Notes: generated by a model not told the origin, from the letters alone. Positions 1 to 7,132 are shown, counted from the first letter of the stretch. The stretch is DNA of 11,681 bases from Lachnospiraceae bacterium (GCA_017477005.1 JAFUXY010000426.1:1-11681), one strand, 5' to 3'. Numbers and translations: made by a program.

Positions 1-942
1 ATCACTTGCCCCATAGCAAAATGTCACACCCGATGAACCGTATTCTTCCGAAAACGTCTTCACGTCGCTCTGTGAAGCGTCGGACATTTCGGCAGCGATA
101 ATATCCACAGCATCCGTGTCTATCGTATATTTTCGCAAATTTTTCAGCACAGACCTACAATTCAAACAAGTCGTTTTGAAGAAAACAAGCACCAACGGCT
201 TCCCGTCAGCCTGCGGATTCACCAAAGCGCCATCCACTGAATAAAGGGACGAGGCATTCGTTGCATCCGCTCCCTCGCTCTGCTCATCTTCGATTGCGAC
301 ATCCTCAACCGATGCTTCTGTTTCCGATGTTTCGTCCAAATCCACTATCTCAGACGCAGGTTCCGAATCATCTTCCGTCACATCGAGAACGTCTTGTTGT
401 TCACCTAACTCTGTTGCATCGCCTGAATCTGTATCCCCCTTGCCTTCGGAGTCATTTGTCAGATTCGTTTCTTCCCTATCCGATTGGCCAGCGGCCTCAT
501 TTGTCGTGTCCGTTTCTCCATTTCCCGACCGACTGACGGCCTCATTTGTCGTGTCCGTTTCTCCGTTGCCCGACCGACCAACGGCCTCATCCGCCCCATT
601 CTCTTCCGAACGTATCTCGTCCCCTTGGTCTGCGTCCGAATTTTGAACACTGTCGTAGCTTTGTATATCCTGTGCATCCTCTTCGTCACGCAGATCCTCT
701 GCTTTTTTGTCAGATTCTGTGCTTGTATCTAAATCCTCTGTTTTTCCGCCTGCATAGATATCCGAATCGTCTGCTGCATGATCTGCGTCCGATTGGATAT
801 CCGCTTCATCACCGGAAAATTCCTCTGCAATCGTTGTCTGTTTAACCGCCTGTGCAAGCCCTGCATCATTCACGATCAAAGAGCAGTTCAGCAATCCTGC
901 CACCAACAGAGCGATCCATTTTTTCTTTTGATTCTTCTTCAT
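1..942 (-). CDS. Exported acidic-linker protein with thioredoxin-like CxxC domain (3' end outside window)
   Basis: The frame is open from an ATG at 942 to the left edge, giving 314 residues without a stop, so the C-terminus is missing. The start follows a GAGGG ribosome binding site. Residues 1-32 are a lysine-rich signal peptide with a likely cleavage site at A-Q-A. Residues about 35-235 are low-complexity and rich in D, E, S and T, including three 15-residue tandem repeats. From about residue 240 the sequence becomes globular, with a thioredoxin-fold opening: a hydrophobic strand (PLVLVFF) followed by TTC-LN-CRS, putting the CxxC cysteines at 259 and 262. This matches the active-site layout of TlpA/redoxin-type extracytoplasmic thiol-disulfide proteins. 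Thiol oxidoreductase activity outside the membrane is an inference, and the cis-proline region lies beyond the window. The gene starts 38 bases after the FMN-oxidase stop with no terminator between them, so the two are probably cotranscribed. Confidence 0.85.
   Translation of the reverse strand, partial: MKKNQKKKWIALLVAGLLNCSLIVNDAGLAQAVKQTTIAEEFSGDEADIQSDADHAADDSDIYAGGKTEDLDTSTESDKKAEDLRDEEDAQDIQSYDSVQNSDADQGDEIRSEENGADEAVGRSGNGETDTTNEAVSRSGNGETDTTNEAAGQSDREETNLTNDSEGKGDTDSGDATELGEQQDVLDVTEDDSEPASEIVDLDETSETEASVEDVAIEDEQSEGADATNASSLYSVDGALVNPQADGKPLVLVFFKTTCLNCRSVLKNLRKYTIDTDAVDIIAAEMSDASQSDVKTFSEEYGSSGVTFCYGASD
451..585 (-). repeat. 45-bp in-frame tandem repeat (three copies)
   Basis: Three 45-bp units lie at 541-585, 496-540 and 451-495 inside the acidic linker of the thioredoxin-like gene. 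The first two differ at only a few bases. The third is clearly diverged. Each encodes 15 residues of the form E-A-V-[GS]-R-S-G-N-G-E-T-D-T-T-N, the third reading E-A-A-G-Q-S-D-R-E-E-T-N-L-T-N. The unit length is a multiple of three, so copy-number change would alter linker length without breaking the frame. Confidence 0.88.
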
Positions 943-980
943 TTTTGCCCTCATATTACGAAAATACTAAGGAGCTGTTC

Positions 981-1964
981 CTAATTCGATGATACCATCC
1001 TCTTTCCATGATACCACAATACCGTCGGATCCATTTCCCCGAGATTTCGCACTCCGGTATATCCCATGAGTACCGCCAACTCCTCGTTCATCTTTTGCAC
1101 TTTTTCTTCCACCCCGGAAGACCCCTTCTTCAATAATCCCGGCAGAATGCCCCGTCCGACAGAGACTGCATCCGCTCCCAATGCCAAGGCCTTGTATGCG
1201 TCGTATCCAGTGTTTATTCCACAGTCTACAAACAGCTTCATCCCGCTTCCCGCCAATGCCTTTTTGATCTCCGGCAAAGCCATCAAAGGAGGAATCGCAA
1301 ACGGCATCCGTCCATGGTGGTGGCTGATCACGATGCCCTTTACACCGGCCTCTCTGCATTTGATCGCATCCGAGATCGACAAAACCCCTTTCGCAATAAA
1401 CGGCAATGGAGTACTATCTACCAATTTCCTCAAACCATCCACCGAAATTGTCCCCATCAAAATACCATCGACCACATCGTATTTCCCATTGTCTCCAATG
1501 ACATGGTCAATATCCATACCTACCGCCAGCGCGCCGGTCTCCTCTGCTACCGCGATCTGTTCCTGTACGATCGAATGATCCGCGAACGGCTTTATAATTC
1601 GAATCGTCCTCGCGCCTACGTCGGCGATTTTCCGATATTCCTCATCCGGCTCCATACCCACCCAATTCACCAGCGACATATTTTTCGCCGCCTGCGCGTA
1701 CTCAACCATCGGAGTCCTGCCATTCTCTCCCACCTTATCCAGATGCGAAAAGGCTGGCATCATAATAGCGGAGGAAAAAGACTCTCCAAAGAGCGTCAAG
1801 CCTATATCCGCTTCTCCGGCATCGATAATTCGCTCCTCCACCAATATTTCATCCAAATACTTGCGCGTATGCAAATTCGCATTCTCTGGATTGATTTCCG
1901 GCTCCGGAATCAACCCCTTCGGTCCCGGCCACGGCCCCGTCAATGTCATTTCCTGCTTTTCCAT
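981..1964 (-). CDS. FMN-dependent alpha-hydroxy-acid oxidase/dehydrogenase family protein
   Basis: This 327-residue protein has no signal peptide and belongs to the FMN-dependent (S)-2-hydroxy-acid dehydrogenase family (glycolate oxidase, lactate oxidase and relatives), which fold as a TIM barrel. Visible marks are LTLFGESFSSAIMMPA (the family's N-terminal barrel strand), FIAKGVLS with the FMN-contacting lysine at 192, SHHHGR at 214-219 aligning with the family's SNHGxR (catalytic His about 216, Arg 219), and FVDCGINTGYDAYKALALGADAVSVGR at the phosphate-binding end. It is somewhat shorter than typical members at about 350-380 residues. The family's active-site tyrosines, including the QLY strand, do not seem conserved near residues 120-126, so the substrate cannot be named. 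The ATG at 1964 follows a strong AAAGGAGGGGG ribosome binding site. It heads a unit with the downstream thioredoxin-like gene and has its own promoter at 2022-2050. Confidence 0.87.
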   Translation of the reverse strand: MEKQEMTLTGPWPGPKGLIPEPEINPENANLHTRKYLDEILVEERIIDAGEADIGLTLFGESFSSAIMMPAFSHLDKVGENGRTPMVEYAQAAKNMSLVNWVGMEPDEEYRKIADVGARTIRIIKPFADHSIVQEQIAVAEETGALAVGMDIDHVIGDNGKYDVVDGILMGTISVDGLRKLVDSTPLPFIAKGVLSISDAIKCREAGVKGIVISHHHGRMPFAIPPLMALPEIKKALAGSGMKLFVDCGINTGYDAYKALALGADAVSVGRGILPGLLKKGSSGVEEKVQKMNEELAVLMGYTGVRNLGEMDPTVLWYHGKRMVSSN

Positions 1965-2021
1965 AACCCCCTCCTTTTTCTCCGGCTCCTATCGGATTCT
2001 CCCATCAACCAATGTTCCTTT

Positions 2022-2050
2022 ATTCTAACAAACTACTATACTTTATGCAA
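2022..2050 (-). promoter_or_regulatory. Sigma-A-type promoter of the FMN oxidase unit
   Basis: Reading the minus strand, TTGCAT (2050-2045) is followed by 17 bases and TAGAAT (2027-2022), about 58 bases before the ATG at 1964. The spacing is ideal and the -10 matches five of six consensus positions. Unlike the promoters of the three secreted-protein genes upstream, no inverted repeat follows the -10. Confidence 0.6.
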
Positions 2051-2064
2051 CAATCTCCTGCCTC

Positions 2065-2097
2065 AAAAAAAGCGAGACGGATCGCTCCGCCTCGCTT
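2065..2097 (-). terminator. Intrinsic terminator after the PPC-repeat gene
   Basis: On the minus strand the RNA forms a 12-bp stem, AAGCGAGGCGGA against UCCGUCUCGCUU, with one G-U pair and a GCGA (GNRA-type) tetraloop. It runs into a U tract of about seven bases. It lies 88 bases downstream of the stop at 2185 and just upstream of the FMN-oxidase promoter, so it separates the two transcription units. There is no T run in the plus direction, so it is unidirectional. Confidence 0.9.
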
Positions 2098-2184
2098 CTA
2101 GGATGTTCTCTCTTTCAACTCACTACTGGTATACTGTACTTCACACTTGATACCGTAGCTTGGTTTTTCTTTAAGCGAAAAGAC

Positions 2185-4311
2185 TTATCTACTAATTTTC
2201 ACCTTCTTTGCCCCGCTCCAAGAGGAATAGTATTTTTTGCCTCCGACAGTCTTGTATGTACGTATCCGCACATAGTATGTCTTTCCTTTCGACAGACTTC
2301 CTATTGTTTTGGAAACTGTCGAAGCCCTTGACACAGTAGCCTTTTTGTTCCCACTCTTGAACGAACTCGACGTGGAATACTGTATCTCATAGCCGGATAC
2401 CGTACTGTTTTTCTTCCATTTCACAATCATCTTTCTTGTTGCGCCGTTTCTCAAAGAAGAAAGCGAAGTTCCGCTTGGAATCACCGTGATCGAAATAGTT
2501 TTGGATGCAGACAAATAATTGCCTGTCGCTGCTGCCTTTATCACAACGTTGACTTTTCCAACGGATTTAGCCGTCAACTTTCCATTGCTGCTGACAGATA
2601 CCACAGCGGACTTTGAAGACGTATAAGACAGCGACCCTTTATTTCCACTGACCTTGATTTGCCCGGATTTTCCTTTTACCAATGAAGAAGGATAGGAAAC
2701 TTTCAGGGACTGTGACAACTTCGCTGTCATGATCTTAAACCGATACGGTACAGTAGAATGATAATAATCATTAATTCGAATGTAATAGGTTCCCTTTCCT
2801 AACGTCAATGCCGGACTCGTCAAAGTCTTTTTTTCATTTCCGATATAGCGAAATGTTGATAAGGCATTGTTGAGATCTCCTGAGCTAAAAATATGCAAAA
2901 TCCAATGAGTAGAAACGCTATTCACAAAATCATGTGCAAATTGAACCTGGATTTTCGTTGTTGAGTTTAATGAAATCTTATAATAATCTAAATCATCACC
3001 TTCTCGTAAATTTCCATAGTACAATGCATTCAAACCAATTACATTCGATATTGCTGCTGAATCATTCAACTCCTTTTCCCAAGCCCCCGATTTTGTATAA
3101 TTCACTTTGAATTGATAGCCTCCCGTTGAATGATAATATTTCTCCATCTTTATATAATACGTTCCTGCCGGAAGCCCAGTCCCATCGTATGTGACTGTTT
3201 TGAGTTCATTGCCCTGATAATATCTCTTCACAAGACACTTATTTACATCATCTTGACTATATAGCTCCAATATCCAATGATTAGAACTGCTATCAACAAA
3301 ATCATGTGAAAAACTAAAACTAATGTATCCGGGTGATGTCAACTTGAATCTATAATAGTCCAAATCAGCACCACTCATAATATTTCCCTTATAATATGTA
3401 TTCAAATCTATATCTGTCGCTGAAACATAAGTATCATTATCCTCCTTTTCATAGTTTGGGGATTGATTATAAGTCACCTTGAACTGATATTGTGCGTCAG
3501 AATAATAATAATGCTCTATCACCAAATAATAGGTACCTGCCCGCAATCCCGTTCCATCACTTGTCAACTCGTTCAATTCATTTCCCTGATAATACCGATC
3601 CAATAATGAATTATTCAAATCGTTACTGCTGAATAATCTAAGTTTCCAAAAATTGGAACCACTGTCAACATACTCATGTTTGAAGGTGAAACCAACATAG
3701 CCCGGAGAACTGATCTCAAATTTATAAACATTTGAATTATTCGAATTAAGCAAACTATCTGAGATGAGAGTATTCACTTTAATGGAGTATGCATTCGCAA
3801 AATCATTGTATCCAGCAATATTCAATGTATCTGCTGCATCATCACTTGCCTCTTCTTGCGACTCATCCACCTCTTCGGATTCACTAGATTCAACTTCAGT
3901 TTGCTCAGATAGATCCTGTTCTCCCACCGGCATCTCGTCGGAGATAATCGTTTCCTCCTGTTCAGCCGATTCCTCCTGTGTTGCTTCTTCAGAATCTATC
4001 GTATTGCTTCCTTCGTCCGTATCAGCTGATTCCGAATCCTCTTCTGTTTCGTCTACCTCAGAATCCTCCTCTTGTTCTGCAAGATTCTCGTTCGCTTCAT
4101 TGCCTTCATCGTCCGTCTCAAATTCGTCGTCTGCGACATCCAAATCTTCCTGAGCCATGTCTACGTCTGTTTCTCCCTCATCCGCAATCTCCGTTTCCTG
4201 CACGGCAACAGCGGATTCTTCCGCCGCATACAAAACAGAAGTATCCATCATCCCCAAAATCAAAAACAAAACGATAGATAACGCCGACAATCTCCTTCTA
4301 ACTTTTTTCAC
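2185..4311 (-). CDS. Secreted acidic-linker protein with three PPC-like repeats, Big2 and FnIII modules
   Basis: This 708-residue protein has a basic N-terminus and hydrophobic core ending at L-Y-A-A (residues 1-30), a D/E/S-rich linker (about 31-165), three copies of a roughly 118-residue beta-sandwich domain (about 169-284, 287-407, 412-531), a Big2-like Ig domain (532-611) and a C-terminal FnIII-like domain (612-708). Each repeat carries a DY[YR] strand, HDFV-like and HWIL-like motifs, GNE, and GTYYI before a final FKV strand. That is the layout of bacterial pre-peptidase C-terminal (PPC) domains, usually found on secreted enzymes, but no catalytic domain is present here. A role in surface binding or scaffolding is inferred. 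GTG at 4311 lies 9 bases after GGGAGG. The TTG one codon upstream at 4314 is equally placed and cannot be excluded. It has the shared promoter cassette upstream and a terminator downstream. The C-terminal module is lysine-rich and resembles that of the 4514-6949 protein. Confidence 0.9.
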   Translation of the reverse strand: MKKVRRRLSALSIVLFLILGMMDTSVLYAAEESAVAVQETEIADEGETDVDMAQEDLDVADDEFETDDEGNEANENLAEQEEDSEVDETEEDSESADTDEGSNTIDSEEATQEESAEQEETIISDEMPVGEQDLSEQTEVESSESEEVDESQEEASDDAADTLNIAGYNDFANAYSIKVNTLISDSLLNSNNSNVYKFEISSPGYVGFTFKHEYVDSGSNFWKLRLFSSNDLNNSLLDRYYQGNELNELTSDGTGLRAGTYYLVIEHYYYSDAQYQFKVTYNQSPNYEKEDNDTYVSATDIDLNTYYKGNIMSGADLDYYRFKLTSPGYISFSFSHDFVDSSSNHWILELYSQDDVNKCLVKRYYQGNELKTVTYDGTGLPAGTYYIKMEKYYHSTGGYQFKVNYTKSGAWEKELNDSAAISNVIGLNALYYGNLREGDDLDYYKISLNSTTKIQVQFAHDFVNSVSTHWILHIFSSGDLNNALSTFRYIGNEKKTLTSPALTLGKGTYYIRINDYYHSTVPYRFKIMTAKLSQSLKVSYPSSLVKGKSGQIKVSGNKGSLSYTSSKSAVVSVSSNGKLTAKSVGKVNVVIKAAATGNYLSASKTISITVIPSGTSLSSLRNGATRKMIVKWKKNSTVSGYEIQYSTSSSFKSGNKKATVSRASTVSKTIGSLSKGKTYYVRIRTYKTVGGKKYYSSWSGAKKVKISR
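2719..3807 (-). repeat. Three PPC-like protein repeats within the 2185-4311 gene
   Basis: Three consecutive copies of about 118 codons are recognisable by aligned landmarks. The second and third begin at an N-D pair and share G-N-[IL]-x3-[AD]-D-L-D-Y-Y and S-[TS]-H-W-I-L-type strands, and all three have G-T-Y-Y and Y-x-F-K. Copies one and two are closest, sharing S-P-G-Y, R-Y-Y-Q-G-N-E-L and D-G-T-G-L. Copy three has lost S-P-G-Y and D-G-T-G-L, so it is older or under different constraint. Confidence 0.8.
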
Positions 4312-4332
4312 CAATGCTATCCTCCCTTCTTT

Positions 4333-4347
4333 TGTACTCTTTGTACA
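4333..4347 (-). promoter_or_regulatory. TGTAC-N5-GTACA inverted repeat in the leader of the PPC-repeat gene
   Basis: A 15-bp inverted repeat with perfect 5-bp arms lies in the untranslated leader, directly before the ribosome binding site. The segment 4321-4337, which includes one half-site and the GGGAGG, is identical base for base to 7025-7041 in the leader of the LRR gene. It could be a second protein-binding site or a weak RNA hairpin. The function is unknown. Confidence 0.5.
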
Positions 4348-4355
4348 TTTTATTT

Positions 4356-4402
4356 TTACGGTTATTCCATTATATTATAGTATATTCACAAGCAATAATC
4401 AA
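4356..4402 (-). promoter_or_regulatory. Shared promoter-operator cassette, copy 3 (PPC-repeat gene)
   Basis: On the minus strand, TTGATT (4402-4397), a 17-base spacer and TATAAT (4379-4374) are followed after one base by TAATGG-AATAA-CCGTAA (4372-4356). This is the palindrome of the two sister promoters with two arm positions changed. The spacer shares GTGAATA with copy 1. The expected transcription start falls inside the palindrome, a position typical of repressor operators. Of the three copies this one should bind a dimeric regulator most weakly. Confidence 0.75.
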
Positions 4403-4445
4403 GATTGAATCAAATACCCTATTTCCACCTTTTCCTATCATCCAC

Positions 4446-4485
4446 AAAAACAGGAAGAGCGAAACAGTCCCCGCTGTTCCGCTCT
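4446..4485 (-). terminator. Intrinsic terminator after the DUF285 LRR gene
   Basis: The minus-strand RNA can form a 12-bp stem, AGAGCGGAACAG against CUGUUUCGCUCU with one G-U pair, around a six-base CGGGGA loop. It is followed by UCCUG and then five U. The U tract begins about five bases after the stem, which is slightly imperfect for an intrinsic terminator. It lies 28 bases past the stop at 4514 and just before the -35 of the next gene's promoter. Confidence 0.75.
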
Positions 4486-4513
4486 GATACATGAAATCTT
4501 GAAAGATTGCTTG

Positions 4514-6949
4514 TTATTTTGCTTTTCCGCTCTTCACATTGCTTGCTGCGGAACGAATAGAAGTGCCGCTCCCGTACGCATACACACGCACATAATAGGT
4601 GCCTTTCTTCAGATTCTTGATCGTATATTTCTGTGTCGATCCACCCTTTACGGTCTTGGTTGTTTTGCCGGATTTGAATTTCTTGTCTTTGGCATACTCC
4701 ACAATATAACCGCTGCAAGTCGTCTTCTTCCACGATACCGTCAAACTCTTTGATCCGGATGCAACTTTCGAAAGTGTAGGCTTCGCTGGTTTTGAAACGG
4801 TAATATCACAGTATACGGTGTTGGATTTCTGATAATTACCGGATGCCTTCGCATAAACAGAGATCTTGGCTTTTCCATTTTTCTTTGCCGTGATCACGCC
4901 CGTATTGGCATTGACCGTCGCCACAGCCGTATTGGACGATGTGTATACAAGAGCTCCTTTGATTGTACCGCCTTTCGTCACTGTAGTCTTGCTCGTCTGT
5001 CCCGACACAATCGTTTTGGACTTCGGAGTAATCTTGGTCAGTTTTTGGGCAATTTTATCTTGTTCAATTTTGAAAGAAGAAGTGACAGATCCTTTGTAGC
5101 TCCCCTTTCCTGTCGCTGTAATCTTCGCAGTACCAACAGCTGTATTCCCTGAATAGGAGAATGTATAATCCTTGTTCACCCTAAGTTTTCTGCCATTCAG
5201 CAAAACATTGGGAGTAGGCGTAATGGCTTTTCCCGTATACTTTTGCGTGGAAATAGGGGATATAACCGCATTTTTGATGTTGATCTGGACATTTCCTCCA
5301 GATGATGACTTTCCGGTCAAAAATCCAGGATTTCCTTCCACATCGATATGAGCATAGCCAATATCATCCGTTGAATATGTGGATGCATTGTATTTCGTGC
5401 CATTTCCACCCACCAAAGAAGTACATCCTTCAAAAATACGACCATCATCCGACGACGCATTCAGTACCCACTTGTCCGAAACATAAATGGTCTTTAATTT
5501 CTCGCACCCAATAAACATATGCGCTATGCTTGACCGGGAAGGATCAAAGCTCGTCAGATCCAAAGTAGTGAGGGACGAGCAGCCATTGAACATGGCAAAC
5601 ATTCCAAATTCGCCGCCCACATTTGAAGTGTCAAAATGTGTAAGATCCAAACTTTCTAAAGCCGTGCACCCATAAAACATAGTAGATATGTCTTTCGCCT
5701 TTGACGTATCAAAATTCTTGACATCAATACTCTTCAGCGAAGAGCATCCGCTGAACATAGAACCCAAATCTGTCACATTGGATGTATTAAAACCTGATAC
5801 ATCAAGCGATGTGAGCTTAGAACAATCATTAAACATCGTCATCATATTTGTCACTTTGGATGTGTTAAAGGAGGATACATCAAGCGAAGGAAGCGAAGAA
5901 CATCCCCAAAACATCCCATCCATTTCCGTCGCAGAGCTTGTATCCCATTTCGAAACATCCAAGCTGGATAATTTCTCGCATCCGGAAAACATGCTTGACA
6001 TATCCTTCACCTTCTGTGTCTTGAAACCGGACAAATCCAGACTGGACAACGAAGAACAGTCCCGAAACATATGGCTCATATCTTCTACATTGGACGTGTC
6101 AAAACTAGATAAATCGAGCGATGTCAATGAAGAACACCCAGCAAACATATTCCACATATTCGTCACTTTGGATGTATCGAAGCCAGACAGATCAATCGAT
6201 GTCAATGAAGAGCAATCATCAAACATGTTGCTCATATCCGTCATTTGCGATGTCGGTACATTTTTTAGGTCAATATCCGTCAAAGAGGAACATCCCGAAA
6301 AAGTGAGAGATTCATCGAAACCTACACCATCTTCAAAACGAATGCTTTTAATGGATTCTTTACTCATAAAAGCAATGCCAAAAACAGAAGTATGATATGT
6401 TTTCCCGTCAACTATCGCTTCTGCAGGAACCACTACATCGGTATCGCTTCCCATGTATTCCCACAATTCAATCTCCATAGTATCATCATCCAAAAGGTAA
6501 TCATAGTCTTTCTGCCACGTCGTATCCGCATCATTCAAAACATCCGATGCTTCCTCTGCGATCTCATCCTGTTCCGCGATCGCATCTTCAACGGCTTCCT
6601 CTTCTTCATTTTCCTCGGAAAGCTGCTCCTCTACAACGGAATCCTCCGACTCATCTGTTTCTTCAGCCACGCCCGCTGAATCCTCTGTCGAATCCGCCGT
6701 TTCAATACTCTCTGATTCCTCCGGCTCATCGACCCCTTCTTCAGACTCTGCGGCTTCCTCTGGTACATCTAAGTCGTCTGCGTCCTCTTCTGCGGCACCC
6801 TGCTCTTCCGCCACCATTTCCTCATAGTCATCGGAATCTTCCACCAGTACATCTTCAGTAAATTCGGCCGCTTTCACAGAAGAAACTCCGGGCGAAGTAA
6901 ATCCCAAAGACAAGGCCATCATCATCGCTGCTACACGTTTGAATTTCAT
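4514..6949 (-). CDS. Secreted acidic-linker DUF285 leucine-rich-repeat surface protein with Ig-like and FnIII modules
   Basis: This 811-residue protein has a signal peptide (1-28, cleavage near V-K-A-A), a D/E-rich linker (about 30-143), a short lead-in domain (about 144-220), ten 26-residue leucine-rich repeats of the DUF285/BspA-like type (about 221-485; consensus S-L-x-S-[LI]-D-[LV]-S-x-F-[DN]-T-S-x-V-x-x-M-x-x-M-F), and the cap usual for this family (L-V-G-G-N-G-T-K-Y ... P-G-F-L-T-G). After that come a bacterial surface domain with K-Y-T-G-K-A-I-T-P-T-P and G-x-G-x-Y-x-G (about 554-628), a Big2 domain (633-718) and a basic FnIII-like domain (720-811). Such repeats usually mediate protein or host-surface binding, but the ligand is unknown here. 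The ATG at 6949 follows GGAGAG with 8-base spacing. A longer frame from TTG at 6976 has no ribosome binding site. Transcription is expected from the cassette at 7060-7106, leaving a leader of about 120 bases. Confidence 0.92.
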   Translation of the reverse strand: MKFKRVAAMMMALSLGFTSPGVSSVKAAEFTEDVLVEDSDDYEEMVAEEQGAAEEDADDLDVPEEAAESEEGVDEPEESESIETADSTEDSAGVAEETDESEDSVVEEQLSEENEEEEAVEDAIAEQDEIAEEASDVLNDADTTWQKDYDYLLDDDTMEIELWEYMGSDTDVVVPAEAIVDGKTYHTSVFGIAFMSKESIKSIRFEDGVGFDESLTFSGCSSLTDIDLKNVPTSQMTDMSNMFDDCSSLTSIDLSGFDTSKVTNMWNMFAGCSSLTSLDLSSFDTSNVEDMSHMFRDCSSLSSLDLSGFKTQKVKDMSSMFSGCEKLSSLDVSKWDTSSATEMDGMFWGCSSLPSLDVSSFNTSKVTNMMTMFNDCSKLTSLDVSGFNTSNVTDLGSMFSGCSSLKSIDVKNFDTSKAKDISTMFYGCTALESLDLTHFDTSNVGGEFGMFAMFNGCSSLTTLDLTSFDPSRSSIAHMFIGCEKLKTIYVSDKWVLNASSDDGRIFEGCTSLVGGNGTKYNASTYSTDDIGYAHIDVEGNPGFLTGKSSSGGNVQINIKNAVISPISTQKYTGKAITPTPNVLLNGRKLRVNKDYTFSYSGNTAVGTAKITATGKGSYKGSVTSSFKIEQDKIAQKLTKITPKSKTIVSGQTSKTTVTKGGTIKGALVYTSSNTAVATVNANTGVITAKKNGKAKISVYAKASGNYQKSNTVYCDITVSKPAKPTLSKVASGSKSLTVSWKKTTCSGYIVEYAKDKKFKSGKTTKTVKGGSTQKYTIKNLKKGTYYVRVYAYGSGTSIRSAASNVKSGKAK
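5495..6289 (-). repeat. Array of ten 78-bp (26-residue) DUF285 leucine-rich repeats
   Basis: Ten consecutive units keep the frame S-L-x-S-[LI]-D-[LV] ... D-T-S-x-V ... M-F-x-x-C, each about 78 bp. The ninth carries an insertion (G-E-F-G-M-F-A-M-F) and the tenth is a little shorter. The conserved cysteine and M-F pair mark each unit boundary. The antisense strand shows a matching periodic open frame that is only a shadow of this array. Confidence 0.85.
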
Positions 6950-7030
6950 TCCATCCACTCTCCATTCTAAATTCAAAATAGTATCTACATGGTTCCTATA
7001 CTTCTTATTGTATGACCAGCTTTACCTCCC
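6950..7030 (-). other. Extended leader of the DUF285 gene with an orphan ribosome binding site
   Basis: The sequence GGGAGG (7030-7025) is in the same context as the real ribosome binding site of the PPC-repeat gene, but no usable start codon for a long frame follows. The nearest reading is a near-cognate CTG and three codons before TAA. Further on, AGGAACC precedes an ATG immediately followed by TAG (6990-6985). The functional site is GGAGAG at about 6963-6958 before the ATG at 6949. This leader may be a relic of promoter-cassette insertion or a short regulatory leader. Confidence 0.4.
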
Positions 7031-7059
7031 TTCTTTTGTACCAATTAGACGTATCATTT

Positions 7060-7106
7060 TAACGGGATATCCGTTATATTATACACTATTTATATATCAT
7101 AATCAA
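7060..7106 (-). promoter_or_regulatory. Shared promoter-operator cassette, copy 2 (DUF285 LRR gene)
   Basis: On the minus strand, TTGATT (7106-7101), a 17-base spacer and consensus TATAAT (7083-7078) are followed after one base by TAACGG-ATATC-CCGTTA (7076-7060), an inverted repeat with perfect 6-bp arms. The spacer ends in AATAGTG exactly as in copy 1. The leader downstream contains one intact GTAC half-site at 7038-7041 and a degenerate second half at 7047-7050. Confidence 0.85.
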
Positions 7107-7132
7107 CAATTTTGCTCCTATATAGATTATCT

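Noticed and set aside
459..689. Minus-strand open frame of 76 codons rich in R, K and M
   Set aside because: It is an out-of-frame reading of the 45-bp repeats in the thioredoxin-like gene. The ATG at 942 opens a much longer frame with a signal peptide and CxxC domain.
880..942. Lipoprotein signal (L-L-N-C) in the thioredoxin-like protein
   Set aside because: Asparagine before the cysteine does not fit a lipobox, and a normal A-Q-A cleavage site follows about 12 residues later.
970..982. AGGAGCTGTTCCT inverted repeat between the FMN oxidase and the thioredoxin-like gene as a terminator
   Set aside because: The stem is very short with a mismatch, it overlaps the stop codon, and no U tract follows on the minus strand.
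1314..2150. Plus-strand open frame of 278 codons
   Set aside because: It overlaps the well-supported FMN oxidase gene, its promoter and a terminator on the other strand, and its protein shows no recognisable domain.
5688..6395. Plus-strand open frame of 235 codons with a periodic sequence
   Set aside because: It is the antisense shadow of the 78-bp DUF285 repeat array, and its periodicity follows the real minus-strand repeats.
6950..6976. Upstream TTG start for the DUF285 protein
   Set aside because: There is no ribosome binding site before it, and it would put charged residues ahead of the signal peptide. The ATG at 6949 has GGAGAG at good spacing.
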